NCBI GenBank assembly: GCA_023411575.1
Contig: JAEYOP010000022.1
Span: 54,666 to 118,665, forward strand
Source: Bacillota bacterium
GTDB taxonomy: Bacteria; Bacillota; Clostridia; Acetivibrionales; DTU013
Direction: 5' to 3'
Length of the DNA: 64,000 nucleotides
Shown here: one piece after another, positions 24,121-32,789 of the stretch
Layout of the letters: every line of letters begins with the position of its first letter
Position numbering within the stretch: the first letter of the stretch is position 1
Position numbers and translations under genes: made by a program
The notes under the pieces: model-generated
The model's database searches: none
What the model was told of the DNA's origin: nothing
What the model saw: only the letters and a program-made list of their open reading frames with translations

Positions 24121-25557
24121 ATGGCCTACAAAGTCCCAAACACTATTTTTTACGCCTCGCCGCAGTACCTGGATAGGGTGGAAATGCTGGCCGGCGCGTT
24201 CGGTATGAGCGGCAGAGAATATGTCCAGAAGATGAAAGCGCAGGATACATCCCAGTTTTCGGCGGTTTGCAGCGACTGCATCTCTCTTTTTGAGTCCCCG
24301 GCCTATTCGGCGCCGCAGCACGCGGCCACGCAGGCAGCAACCCAGGATGCAGTACAGCAGCACGTAACACCGCAGGCGGCGCCAAGGGCCATATCGCCCG
24401 TGTCCTCGGTCCAGCAGGCGGCGGTTTCACAGCCTCAGCAGCCTGCTGCGGACCCGGCCCGGCCGGCTATGCCGCAGTCCCGGACGCCGGTGCAAGCCGC
24501 GCCCTATCAGGCGGCATATACTCCGCAGGTAAATTATGCGGCTGCTTCAAAGCCCAAAGACACCTTGAAGGGATTCGCCAAGGGATGGATCATTTTTTGC
24601 ATTATAGTGAATTCGGCTGCGGCGGTTGCCAATTTGCAGACCATTTCGAATGCCAGGTTGGCCGGCGTCGGGTTATTCATATTGCTTATTTCAGGGGCAA
24701 TGATACTTGGTTCGGCCTTTTTATTGAATAAAACACCGGCGGGCCTGTACGTCATGCTGGCAGCCAGCTTGCTTTCCATCCCGTTGAATGGAAAAGTCGT
24801 ATCGGGATATACCGTAACGATGACCAGCGGACTGCTGCAGGTCCTCCTTTCGTGGCTGATCACCCGGAAACAGATCCATTTCGGCCTTGGCAATACAAAA
24901 AGCTCTGCGGCCGCTGCCCAAGGACCGGCAGGAGTCGCAGCTACGCCAGCCACAGTCGCGAGGCCCGCGGTTACAAATCCTTCCCCGCAGTCGTATGCTC
25001 CCGTAGTTGCCGTTCCGCAGGAGGAGCTGCACCCGGCAGAGAATATTCCGGCCACAGGATATGCGTTTCTGACTTTTTTTATGACCGGCACTACGCTGGG
25101 AAAATGCGAAATGCACATAAAATATGTTTATGAAAACGGCGGCCTGCTGCTGCAACGCTTACCGGGGATGGGAGCTGCCGCAACGCAGGAAAAGCTTGAA
25201 CAGATGGAAAAGGCATGGGAAATGCTGGCCGGCGGAAAGGAAAGCAATGTGCCGCTGCCGGAGCAAACGCTGTACAATCGGACGCTGATTGTGGACGAAA
25301 AAGCCGGAGCCCCTGTACATGCGCCGTATACGGGTCCAATTGAAAAACAGCTTGATTTGTTTGCACAGCTCTGGCACGGGGAGGCCGAATACAGCCTTTT
25401 ATTCAGCGCTTCCGCACAAGTGAGCGAGGGGGCGGCAAAGCTGCGCACTCTTTGGAACGCGCTGTGCCGGGATGCCGGCCGGCAGGCGGAAGCTTGCGCA
25501 GCTGCGGCCAAGCCGGACAGGACACCTGAGGAGATGGAAACGGTTGAGTTGCCGTAA
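24121..25557 (+). CDS. Membrane protein with Ala/Pro/Gln-rich linker, unknown function
   Basis: 478 residues, not recognised. Layout: a 58-residue N-terminal region with two cysteines (CSDC), a low-complexity linker rich in A, P and Q (about 60-140), about four hydrophobic helices (about 155-245) and a 165-residue C-terminal soluble domain with HIKYVYENGGLLLQRL and a long helical tail. The gene has a start problem: a strong GGAGGGG site serves ATG 24108, which is out of frame and reads only 22 codons, while the long frame's ATG at 24121 has no proper site. A one-base indel or a coupled leader peptide would explain this. rimO follows after about 107 bases. Confidence 0.6.
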   Translation: MAYKVPNTIFYASPQYLDRVEMLAGAFGMSGREYVQKMKAQDTSQFSAVCSDCISLFESPAYSAPQHAATQAATQDAVQQHVTPQAAPRAISPVSSVQQAAVSQPQQPAADPARPAMPQSRTPVQAAPYQAAYTPQVNYAAASKPKDTLKGFAKGWIIFCIIVNSAAAVANLQTISNARLAGVGLFILLISGAMILGSAFLLNKTPAGLYVMLAASLLSIPLNGKVVSGYTVTMTSGLLQVLLSWLITRKQIHFGLGNTKSSAAAAQGPAGVAATPATVARPAVTNPSPQSYAPVVAVPQEELHPAENIPATGYAFLTFFMTGTTLGKCEMHIKYVYENGGLLLQRLPGMGAAATQEKLEQMEKAWEMLAGGKESNVPLPEQTLYNRTLIVDEKAGAPVHAPYTGPIEKQLDLFAQLWHGEAEYSLLFSASAQVSEGAAKLRTLWNALCRDAGRQAEACAAAAKPDRTPEEMETVELP

Positions 25558-25664
25558 TATTATCACGAGTGGAAAGACTTGAGTATATGGCTGCAAAGGT
25601 GTATATTTATATAGGTATCCGCACCAGCGGAATCGAATCGGAATAGCATGGGGAGTTGCATACA

Positions 25665-27005
25665 TTGAGTAAAAAAATCGGGCTGGTGTCGCTTGGCTGC
25701 CCTAAGAACCTGGTGGACAGCGAGCTGATGCTTGGAGCCCTGAAGGGCTGCGGGTACGAAATCGTCGCCGACAGCTCGGAAGCCCGGATCATTATTGTCA
25801 ATACCTGCGGTTTCATCGAAAGCGCAAAGCAGGAATCCATCAATGCGATTATCGAAATGGCCGCTTACAAGAAACAGAACTGCGAATTGCTGATTGTAAC
25901 GGGGTGTCTTGCACAGCGATACAAACAGATGATTCTAGATGAAATACCGGAGGTGGATGCGGTCCTCGGCACCGGAAGCTATTCCGAGATCGCATCGGTG
26001 ATCAACAAGGCCTATGAGGGATGCCATCCGGCAATCTACGGGTCTCTTGATGCCATCGATTATCTGGAGGGGGAAAGGGTTCTTTCCACCGGTAAAGGCT
26101 TTGCTTATCTGAAGATCGCGGAAGGGTGCGACAATTGCTGCACTTATTGCATCATCCCTTCGCTGCGCGGACGCTTCCGCAGCAGGAAAAAGGAAGAGAT
26201 CCTGAGGGAAGCTTCAAAGCTGGCCGCGGCCGGAGTGAAGGAGCTGGTCCTGGTCGCCCAGGATACGACCCGGTACGGAACGGACTTGTATGGGGAAAGG
26301 CAACTCGTCGAACTGGTCCGCGAATTGAGCGAAATCGGCGGGATAGAATGGATACGCCTGTTATATTGTTATCCCGAGGAGATAGACGACCGTCTGGCCG
26401 AGGAGATCGCGACCAACGAAAAGGTCTGCAAATACCTGGATATCCCGATCCAGCATATCAGTGATCCGGTACTGAAAAAAATGGCGCGGCGGGGAAACGG
26501 CCGCGACATTGAAAAGCTGCTGGAGGAACTGAGAAGACGGATTCCGGCTCTGGTGCTCCGGACTTCGCTGATTGTCGGCTTCCCCGGCGAGACGGAGGAG
26601 GATTTTGAAAAGCTTGCCTCTTTTGTCGGGAAAGTTGGATTTGACAGACTTGGTGTATTTATGTATTCTAAAGAAGAAGACACGCCTGCGGCTCTCATGA
26701 AGGACCAGGTGCCCGTACGGCTGAAAAGGTCGAGGCACGCCAGACTGATGAAGCTGCAGCAAAAAATATCTGCTGAAAAAAATTCCAACCGGCTTCATAA
26801 AGAATATAAAGTCCTGGTAGAAGGGGTTGCCGAGGACGGTATTTTTTATTACGGCAGGAGCTATGCAGAGGCGCCGGAAATCGACGGCCTGATTTATTTC
26901 ACCAGCGCGGAACCGCTTGAAACGGGCAGCATGGTTACGGTGGAGATATTAAACAGCGACCAATATGATTTAACAGGAGAGGTTAAAAATGAATCTGCCC
27001 AATAA
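25665..27005 (+). CDS. rimO: Ribosomal protein S12 methylthiotransferase RimO
   Basis: 446 residues. The N-terminal UPF0004 domain carries cluster cysteines C11 (LGCPKN), C48 (NTCGF) and one in VTGCLAQR; the radical SAM motif is C155, C159, C162 (EGCDNCCTYCIIP); a C-terminal TRAM domain ends the protein. It adds a methylthio group to an aspartate of ribosomal protein S12. The LGCPKN spacing and the overall size fit RimO better than MiaB. The start is TTG 25665, nine bases after GGGGAG; a TTG at 25656 abuts that site. It overlaps pgsA by 17 bases. Confidence 0.95.
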   Translation: MSKKIGLVSLGCPKNLVDSELMLGALKGCGYEIVADSSEARIIIVNTCGFIESAKQESINAIIEMAAYKKQNCELLIVTGCLAQRYKQMILDEIPEVDAVLGTGSYSEIASVINKAYEGCHPAIYGSLDAIDYLEGERVLSTGKGFAYLKIAEGCDNCCTYCIIPSLRGRFRSRKKEEILREASKLAAAGVKELVLVAQDTTRYGTDLYGERQLVELVRELSEIGGIEWIRLLYCYPEEIDDRLAEEIATNEKVCKYLDIPIQHISDPVLKKMARRGNGRDIEKLLEELRRRIPALVLRTSLIVGFPGETEEDFEKLASFVGKVGFDRLGVFMYSKEEDTPAALMKDQVPVRLKRSRHARLMKLQQKISAEKNSNRLHKEYKVLVEGVAEDGIFYYGRSYAEAPEIDGLIYFTSAEPLETGSMVTVEILNSDQYDLTGEVKNESAQ

Positions 27006-27606
27006 GATCACCTTGTCAAGAATCTGCTTTATTCCGATATTGATGCTGTTTATAATACCAATTCCGGAAGTCATCATAAATGCGGGCATTTTTCAGTTCA
27101 TGCATTCCGGGATGGTGGCCTACAACAAATTTATCCTAGCCTACGGAAGTTACATAGCGGCCGGTATATTCATCATAGCCTCCAGCACGGATGCGGTTGA
27201 CGGCTATATTGCCAGAAAGAACAATCTTGTAACGAATTTCGGCAAGTTTCTGGACCCGATTGCGGATAAGCTCCTTGTCACGGCGGCGCTCATGTGCCTG
27301 GTGCAAAGCGGGGATGTCAATGTGTGGGCGGCTATGCTGATCATTGCCAGGGAATTTATCGTTACCGGACTCCGGCTGGTGGCCGCGGGCGAAGGAATTG
27401 TAATTGCGGCGAGCAAGCTCGGCAAGCTGAAGACGGTGGTCCAGGATATCGCAATCGTCGCCGCCTTGCTCAAGAATTTTCCCATCAGCCTTTTTTCCAG
27501 CTTCCAGTTTGATGATTACGCCATGCTTCTGGCTGTCATCTTCACGGTATATTCCTTGTACGACTATATCAAAAAGAACCTGCATGTGCTCAATTCCAGC
27601 AAATAG
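26989..27606 (+). CDS. pgsA: CDP-diacylglycerol-glycerol-3-phosphate 3-phosphatidyltransferase
   Basis: 205 residues, about six membrane helices. The CDP-alcohol phosphotransferase motif is complete: D68-x2-D71-G72-x2-A75-R76-x8-G85-x3-D89-x3-D93. It makes phosphatidylglycerol phosphate from CDP-diacylglycerol and glycerol 3-phosphate. AGGAGAGG precedes the ATG. rimO-pgsA is a common Clostridia pair, usually followed by cinA-recA; here those genes lie upstream instead, so the block is rearranged. Confidence 0.95.
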   Translation: MNLPNKITLSRICFIPILMLFIIPIPEVIINAGIFQFMHSGMVAYNKFILAYGSYIAAGIFIIASSTDAVDGYIARKNNLVTNFGKFLDPIADKLLVTAALMCLVQSGDVNVWAAMLIIAREFIVTGLRLVAAGEGIVIAASKLGKLKTVVQDIAIVAALLKNFPISLFSSFQFDDYAMLLAVIFTVYSLYDYIKKNLHVLNSSK

Positions 27607-27742
27607 ACCGCATATATTTTAGATCCACAGCGGAAAATAAAGCTTTGGAAGGCCTCGACAACAGAACGCTGCCGGGGCTTTACTATTTTTTTACTATTTT
27701 TTTCACAAAAATTTTCGGAAATAGTTGCAACCGGATAAAATA

Positions 27743-27784
27743 TATAATATACTTTTATCATTAGAACATAGCACCAGGTAATAA
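27743..27784 (+). promoter_or_regulatory. FapR operator and -10 box of the fatty acid operon
   Basis: TAGCACCAGGTAATAA at 27769-27784 read on the other strand is TTATTACCTGGTGCTA, matching 14 of 16 bases of the FapR core TTAGTACCTGGTACTA that I recall. A TATAAT sits at 27743-27748; no good -35 was found. FapR released by malonyl-CoA would let transcription proceed, giving feedback on fapR and the genes behind it. Confidence 0.75.
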
Positions 27785-27847
27785 TTAAGAAGCGAACAGA
27801 AAGAAACGGAAAAATCAGACGGAAAGAAACAGGTGGTGTAGGACAGC

Positions 27848-28423
27848 ATGAGCAGGTCGTCCCTGGTAAAAAAGGAAAGGCAGAAAGTCTTATCGGACAA
27901 AATCAAGCAGGATCCCTTCCTGACGGATGAGGAGCTTTCTGACTTGTTTTCCGTTAGCGTGCCTACTATCCGGCTGGACAGATTGGAAATGGGGATTCCC
28001 GAGCTCAGAGAGAGAATAAAGAACGTAGCCGAGACAAATTACAGCAAGGTCAAGTCCCTGCACAGCAAAGAAATTGTAGGGGAGCTTATTGATATCACCC
28101 TGGGCGGCAATGCGGTCTCCATACTCGAAACCGACGATTCCATGGCCTTTGAAAAAACAAAAATCATACGGGGGCACTTCATTTATTCGCTGGCCGAATC
28201 CCTGGCCATTGCCGTCATCGACGCACAGGTCGCGCTGGTGGGCGTTGCGAACATAAAGTATAAGACTCCCGTCTATGCAGGCTGCAAACTTGTGGCAAAA
28301 GCTGAAGTCAAAAGGGTAAAGGGAAGCAATTATATTGTCTGGGTTAAGATTTACGAGAAACAGCAGGAGATGTTCAGAGGTAAATTCATACTGGTTTCCC
28401 TTGAAAAATCTCAAGGAAAATAG
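27848..28423 (+). CDS. fapR: Transcription factor FapR, fatty acid and phospholipid regulator
   Basis: 191 residues, the usual size. An N-terminal helix-turn-helix (LTDEELSDLFSVSVPTIRLD) is joined to a hotdog-fold effector domain that binds malonyl-CoA. It represses lipid synthesis genes when malonyl-CoA is low. It heads the operon, with its own operator upstream, as in Bacillus. GGTGG before the ATG serves as ribosome binding site. Next comes plsX after a 60-base gap with an AT-rich hairpin. Confidence 0.95.
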   Translation: MSRSSLVKKERQKVLSDKIKQDPFLTDEELSDLFSVSVPTIRLDRLEMGIPELRERIKNVAETNYSKVKSLHSKEIVGELIDITLGGNAVSILETDDSMAFEKTKIIRGHFIYSLAESLAIAVIDAQVALVGVANIKYKTPVYAGCKLVAKAEVKRVKGSNYIVWVKIYEKQQEMFRGKFILVSLEKSQGK

Positions 28424-28425
28424 TA

Positions 28426-28464
28426 TTTTAATATTAATGATAAATAGATTCATTAATATTAAAA
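28426..28464 (+). repeat. 15-bp perfect inverted repeat between fapR and plsX
   Basis: TTTTAATATTAATGA (28426-28440) and its exact reverse complement (28450-28464) flank a nine-base spacer, starting two bases after the fapR stop. AT-rich, with no T run, so it is not a clear terminator. It may be an operator or an mRNA-processing hairpin. Confidence 0.7.
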
Positions 28465-28483
28465 GATATGGAGTGACTAGGCG

Positions 28484-29569
28484 TTGAAAATATTGGTTGA
28501 TGCCATGGGTGGGGACCACGCACCGGAAGCGGTAGTAAACGGAAGCATAGATGCAGTAAAGTTCCAGGAAGGTTTTGACATCACACTGATAGGAGATTCG
28601 GAAAAGATCAACCGGATTCTGGAGTCCAGAAAGTTCAAAAGCCCAAGAATCGAAGTGATCCATGCCCAGGAAATCATAACCAACGAGGACACGCCGACCA
28701 GGGCGATCAAAAGCAAAAAGAATTCTTCCATGGTGGTCGGCTTCAATATGCTGAAAGAAAAAAAAGGAGATGTGTTCTTATCGGCCGGAAGCACCGGAGC
28801 TTTACTGACAGGCGCCCTGCTGATCCTTGGAAGGCTCAAGGGCATCGACCGGCCGGCGCTGGGGGCGATGGTGCCCACGAAATCAGGAAAATGCCTCCTG
28901 ATCGACGCAGGACTGAATACCACCTGTAAACCGATTAATTACCTGCAGTTCGGAATAATCGGATCCATATACATGAAAGGGTATTTCAAAAAGGAAAATC
29001 CCAGAGTCGGACTTGTGAATATGGGGACCGAAGCGAAAAAAGGCACTGAAGTATTAAAGCAGGCTTATACTATGCTGTCTTCCTCCGATGTCCATTTTGT
29101 CGGGAATATCGAGGGCAAGGACATTCCGGAAGGAAATGTGGATATCGCTGTCTGCGACGGTTACATAGGCAATGTGCTTCTCAAATTCCTGGAAGGCACC
29201 GGCAAGTTCTTCGGAACCTTCCTGAGAGGGATGTTTAAGCGTACGATCTTCTCCAAGCTGTCCATGCTATTTGTGATGAGGGATATGCTTGCATTCAAGA
29301 AAATGATGGATCCGTCCGAGGACGGCGGCGCACCGATCCTAGGCGTGAACGGAATTGTAGTAAAAAGCCACGGAAATTCAAATGATAAGGCAATAAAAAA
29401 CGTCATTTTGAAAGCGTATAATCTCGCCAGCAGCTCTGTTTTTGAACAGATCAAGGCAAAGGTAGAAAATATGGAGGTTAACGATGTTGAAAAAAAAGAG
29501 CGTAAGCGTTGGAATTTTAGGAATCGGAAGCTACGTCCCCGAAAAAACTTTGACCAACTCCGACCTTGA
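28484..29569 (+). CDS. plsX: Phosphate acyltransferase PlsX
   Basis: 361 residues as read, about 30 longer than usual. The family start ILVDAMGGDHAPEAVVNG and the ending FEQIKAKVENM are clear. It converts acyl-ACP and phosphate to acyl phosphate for phosphatidic acid synthesis. The start is TTG 28484 with GGAG ten bases ahead. The last 28 codons are an arginine- and lysine-rich tail that overlaps fabH by 86 bases in another frame. A run of eight A at 29490-29497 lies at the start of the overlap; in the -1 frame a stop follows almost at once, so slippage or a recent stop loss could explain the tail. Confidence 0.93.
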   Translation: MKILVDAMGGDHAPEAVVNGSIDAVKFQEGFDITLIGDSEKINRILESRKFKSPRIEVIHAQEIITNEDTPTRAIKSKKNSSMVVGFNMLKEKKGDVFLSAGSTGALLTGALLILGRLKGIDRPALGAMVPTKSGKCLLIDAGLNTTCKPINYLQFGIIGSIYMKGYFKKENPRVGLVNMGTEAKKGTEVLKQAYTMLSSSDVHFVGNIEGKDIPEGNVDIAVCDGYIGNVLLKFLEGTGKFFGTFLRGMFKRTIFSKLSMLFVMRDMLAFKKMMDPSEDGGAPILGVNGIVVKSHGNSNDKAIKNVILKAYNLASSSVFEQIKAKVENMEVNDVEKKERKRWNFRNRKLRPRKNFDQLRP

Positions 29570-30488
29570 AAAAATGGTTGAAACCTCGGACGACTGGATC
29601 ACCCAACGGACCGGAATTTCCGAGAGAAGAATCCTGGAGGACGGCAAACCCATCTACTCGATGGCGGCGGAAGCTGCAAGCCAGGCAATCAAGGATTCCG
29701 GTCTTTCCCCGGAGGATATCGATCTGATCATTGTTTCCACTTCCACACCGGATTATCTCACCCCAACCACTTCCTGCATGATTCAAAAAGAAATAGGCGC
29801 CGTCAACGCATCGGCTTTTGACCTGGGAGCCGCTTGTTCAGGCTTTATCTACGCCCTGACGGTGGCGCAGCAGTTTGTCGAAAACGGTTATTACAAGCAT
29901 GTTTTACTGGTAGGCAGCGAAGCCATGTCCAGGGTAACCGACTGGACGGAACGGAAAACCTGTGTTCTTTTCGGAGATGGCGCCGGTGCGGTCGTTCTCG
30001 GAAAAGTGGAAGAAGGCTACGGCATTCTTTCCACCTATATCGGAGCGGACGGAAAAAATGGGACAAAAATCACCATTCCTTGTCTGTACATGCCGGAAGA
30101 GGATGTGGAAAGAAGAAAAGAATATCAAAAAAAGAATGCCATCTGGCAGGATGGTACGGAAATATTCAAATTCGCCGTAAAAGTAATGCCGGCGGCATCC
30201 GAAAAGATATTGAAGGAAGCCGAACTGAAAATAGAGGACATCAAGTACATCATTCCGCACCAGGCTAATATGAGAATACTGGAAAGCGCGGCAAAAAGGC
30301 TTGGCGTCGCATTTGAAAAAGTTTACACCACCATCAAGAAATTCGGAAACATCTCATCCGCATCCATACCGGTCGCCATGGCCGACGCATACCGGGAGAA
30401 ATGCCTGCAAAAGGGCGACAACCTTGTATTGGTCGGATTCGGCGGCGGCCTTACCTGGGGGTCCGCCATCATCCGGTGGAGCAAGTAG
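29484..30488 (+). CDS. fabH: 3-oxoacyl-ACP synthase III
   Basis: 334 residues. Thiolase fold with catalytic C118 (AACSGF), H259 (PHQAN) and N289 (FGNISSAS). It condenses acetyl-CoA (or branched acyl-CoA) with malonyl-ACP to start fatty acid synthesis. GGAGG lies six bases before ATG 29484, inside plsX. The C-terminal GGGLTWGSAIIRW is the family ending. fabD follows after 24 bases. Confidence 0.97.
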   Translation: MLKKKSVSVGILGIGSYVPEKTLTNSDLEKMVETSDDWITQRTGISERRILEDGKPIYSMAAEAASQAIKDSGLSPEDIDLIIVSTSTPDYLTPTTSCMIQKEIGAVNASAFDLGAACSGFIYALTVAQQFVENGYYKHVLLVGSEAMSRVTDWTERKTCVLFGDGAGAVVLGKVEEGYGILSTYIGADGKNGTKITIPCLYMPEEDVERRKEYQKKNAIWQDGTEIFKFAVKVMPAASEKILKEAELKIEDIKYIIPHQANMRILESAAKRLGVAFEKVYTTIKKFGNISSASIPVAMADAYREKCLQKGDNLVLVGFGGGLTWGSAIIRWSK

Positions 30489-30512
30489 GGCGGAAAAAAT
30501 AGGAGGGAACAT

Positions 30513-31448
30513 ATGGGCAAGACAGCATTCCTTTTTCCTGGGCAGGGCGCCCAGTATATAGGCATGGGAAAACAGATCGCGGAAGAATACAAATCGGCGC
30601 GGATCATCTTTGAACAGGCCTCCGAGGCCCTGGGCTTCGACATGGAGAAGCTGGTGTTCGAAGGGGAGGAAGAAACGCTGAAAATCACGGAAAATACACA
30701 GCCGGCTATTGTTACGGCAAGTGTAGCCTGTCTTCAGCCGCTGCTGGAAAGAGGCATAAGGCCCGATTATACCGCAGGGCTCAGTCTTGGGGAATATTCG
30801 GCCCATGTGGCGTCCGGCACGATGAACTTTAAAACCGCCGTATCCCTCGTCCGGAAAAGAGGAAAGTACATGCAGGAAGCCGTTCCGCTGGGCTTGGGCA
30901 CAATGGCGGCCATTCTCGGCCTTTCCGCCGAAGATGTGGTAGAATGCTGCAAGGAGGCTTCCGCAGTCGGAATCGTCGAACCGGCGAATTTCAATTGCCC
31001 TGGTCAGATCTCCATCGCAGGGGAAATCAAGGCGGTGGAAAAGGCAATGGAGCTTTGTACGGCAAAAGGCGCCAAGCGCGCTATCCTGCTTGCCGTCAGC
31101 GCACCGTTCCACTGCAGCATGCTGAAACCGGCCGGGGAAAAACTTGCGGCGGAGCTTCAGAATGTTCAACTGGGCGAAATCCAGATCCCTCTGGTTGCCA
31201 ATACGACGGCCGGGATCGTGAAATCGGCGGAAGAAGCAAAGGAACTGCTGATCCGGCAGGTAAGCAGTCCGGTCCTGTGGGAGGATTCGGTCAAACGGAT
31301 GTTGGAGGACGGCGTGGATACGTTTGTTGAAATAGGCCCTGGTAAAGTCCTGAGCGTCTTTGTAAAGAAAATAAGCAAGGAAGCCAGGACATTCAACATA
31401 GAAGATCTGGATTCGCTGGGGAAGACGCTGGAGGGTATAGGAGCGTAA
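30513..31448 (+). CDS. fabD: Malonyl-CoA:ACP transacylase
   Basis: 311 residues. Starts with the family pattern FLFPGQGAQYIGMG; nucleophile S91 in GLSLGEYSA and H200 in SAPFHCSML. It loads malonyl groups on ACP. TAGGAGGGAA precedes the ATG. A 93-base gap with a strong hairpin separates it from fabG. Confidence 0.97.
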   Translation: MGKTAFLFPGQGAQYIGMGKQIAEEYKSARIIFEQASEALGFDMEKLVFEGEEETLKITENTQPAIVTASVACLQPLLERGIRPDYTAGLSLGEYSAHVASGTMNFKTAVSLVRKRGKYMQEAVPLGLGTMAAILGLSAEDVVECCKEASAVGIVEPANFNCPGQISIAGEIKAVEKAMELCTAKGAKRAILLAVSAPFHCSMLKPAGEKLAAELQNVQLGEIQIPLVANTTAGIVKSAEEAKELLIRQVSSPVLWEDSVKRMLEDGVDTFVEIGPGKVLSVFVKKISKEARTFNIEDLDSLGKTLEGIGA

Positions 31449-31454
31449 AAGTCA

Positions 31455-31518
31455 GGAAAATTGGAACGGGCCGGTCTATTGGATTTATTCGGTCCATAGG
31501 GCCAATCCGTAATTTTCC
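31455..31518 (+). other. Structured 64-base hairpin between fabD and fabG
   Basis: GGAAAATT (31455-31462) pairs with AATTTTCC (31511-31518); inside, GGCC (31469-31472) pairs with GGCC (31500-31503) and CTAT with ATAG. No T run follows. It may protect or process the mRNA or set relative expression of fabG. Its family is unknown to me. Confidence 0.6.
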
Positions 31519-31541
31519 GGAACAGGAGGGGGACACATAGA

Positions 31542-32285
31542 ATGCAATTGGAAGGGAAAACTGCTTTAGTAACGGGATCGGCAAGAGGACTTGGAAAAGC
31601 CATCGCACTGAAGCTTGCTTCACTCGGCGCCAATATCGTGCTGAATGATATTGCGGGCTCCGAATCCCTGGACGCTACGGCGGAGGAATTCAAAAACGCC
31701 GGATATAAGGTGATTGTTACAAGAGGAGACGTGCGGAACGCAGAGGATGTAAAAGCCATGGTTACCGCTGCAGTCGAGGCTTTTGGAAGACTGGACATCC
31801 TGGTCAACAACGCCGGTATTACCAGGGATAAACCCATGGCGATGATGTCGGAAGAGGACTGGGATATGGTGCTCGATATCAATCTGAAGGGCGCATTCCT
31901 CTGCACCAAGCTTGCCGGAAAGCAAATGATCAAGCAGAAGTGCGGCCGGATCGTCAACATCGCCTCCGTTGCCGGAAGATACGGCAACAACGGCCAGGCC
32001 AACTATTCCGCTTCGAAAGCCGGACTGATCGGCCTGACCAAAACGACGGCAAAGGAATTTGCGTCCAGGGGCATTACCTGTAACGCAGTGGCGCCCGGCA
32101 TGATCCAAAGCAAAATGACGGAAGTGCTGCCGGAGGAAGTGAAGAAGAAATATCTGGAAAACATACCGCTCGGAAGGTTCGGGACACCGGAAGATGTGGC
32201 AAATGTTGTAGCATTTCTTGCTTCGGATGACGCTTCCTACGTTACAGCTCAGGTAATAGATATTGACGGCGGGCTTGTTATGTAA
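31542..32285 (+). CDS. fabG: 3-oxoacyl-ACP reductase
   Basis: 247 residues, short-chain dehydrogenase. NADPH motif TGSARGLGKA, NNAG at about 87-90, and triad S142, Y155, K159 (YSASK). It reduces 3-oxoacyl-ACP in elongation. GGAGGGGGA precedes the ATG. A short hairpin follows (32300-32330) before acpP. Confidence 0.97.
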   Translation: MQLEGKTALVTGSARGLGKAIALKLASLGANIVLNDIAGSESLDATAEEFKNAGYKVIVTRGDVRNAEDVKAMVTAAVEAFGRLDILVNNAGITRDKPMAMMSEEDWDMVLDINLKGAFLCTKLAGKQMIKQKCGRIVNIASVAGRYGNNGQANYSASKAGLIGLTKTTAKEFASRGITCNAVAPGMIQSKMTEVLPEEVKKKYLENIPLGRFGTPEDVANVVAFLASDDASYVTAQVIDIDGGLVM

Positions 32286-32299
32286 TAATATCTTTATGT

Positions 32300-32330
32300 A
32301 AAAGATGCCTGCTTGACAGGAATATCTTTT
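32300..32330 (+). other. Hairpin between fabG and acpP, weak terminator or attenuator
   Basis: AAAAGAT-g-CCTG and CAGG-aata-TCTTTT pair, ending in only four T. It may reduce read-through or raise acpP mRNA stability. A TATAAT at 32343-32348 hints at an extra acpP promoter, but no -35 fits. Confidence 0.45.
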
Positions 32331-32378
32331 GCAGGAAATTATTATAATTAATTACCCCCTTTGGGAGGAGGTGAATGT

Positions 32379-32606
32379 ATGGTTTTCGAAAAGGTAAAGA
32401 AAATTATAGTCGAGCAATTGGGCGTTGAAGAAGATGAAGTTACCATGGAATCTTCTTTCATAGACGATTTGGGTGCTGATTCACTTGATATCGTTGAATT
32501 GATAATGGCTCTCGAAGAGGAATTCGATATTGAAATTCCTGATAGCGAAGCTGAAAAAATCGCATCCGTAGGTGATGCCGTGGACTACATTAAAAACAAC
32601 ACATAA
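32379..32606 (+). CDS. acpP: Acyl carrier protein
   Basis: 75 residues, acidic, with the phosphopantetheine attachment site S35 in GADSLDIVEL. It carries growing acyl chains between the Fab enzymes. The start is ATG 32379 behind a strong GGAGGAGGTG. A terminator overlaps its stop codon, so fabF is likely transcribed in part from its own promoter. Confidence 0.98.
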   Translation: MVFEKVKKIIVEQLGVEEDEVTMESSFIDDLGADSLDIVELIMALEEEFDIEIPDSEAEKIASVGDAVDYIKNNT

Positions 32607-32634
32607 AAAAAGTCCCGACAAAGGGACTTTTTTT
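32605..32634 (+). terminator. Terminator overlapping the acpP stop codon
   Basis: AAAAAAAGTCCC-GACAAA-GGGACTTTTTTT, symmetrical with long A and T runs; it starts within the TAA. Confidence 0.88.
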
Positions 32635-32723
32635 ATGTGCAGCACAGGCAGCAATCTTATTGAATCATTCTGATTGAATTTATATAAATTACTCTTTTTA
32701 CTCATCCATTTTTATTCACTTAT

Positions 32724-32753
32724 TTGCATGAATCGTTTTATGCGTAGTATTAA
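32724..32753 (+). promoter_or_regulatory. Possible fabF promoter
   Basis: TTGCAT, 18 bases, TATTAA in the 155 bases between the acpP terminator and fabF. The match is fair; the terminator upstream makes a separate promoter likely. Confidence 0.4.
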
Positions 32754-32789
32754 TTATTAACAAAAATCAGTCTGCAGGGAGGTTATTGA

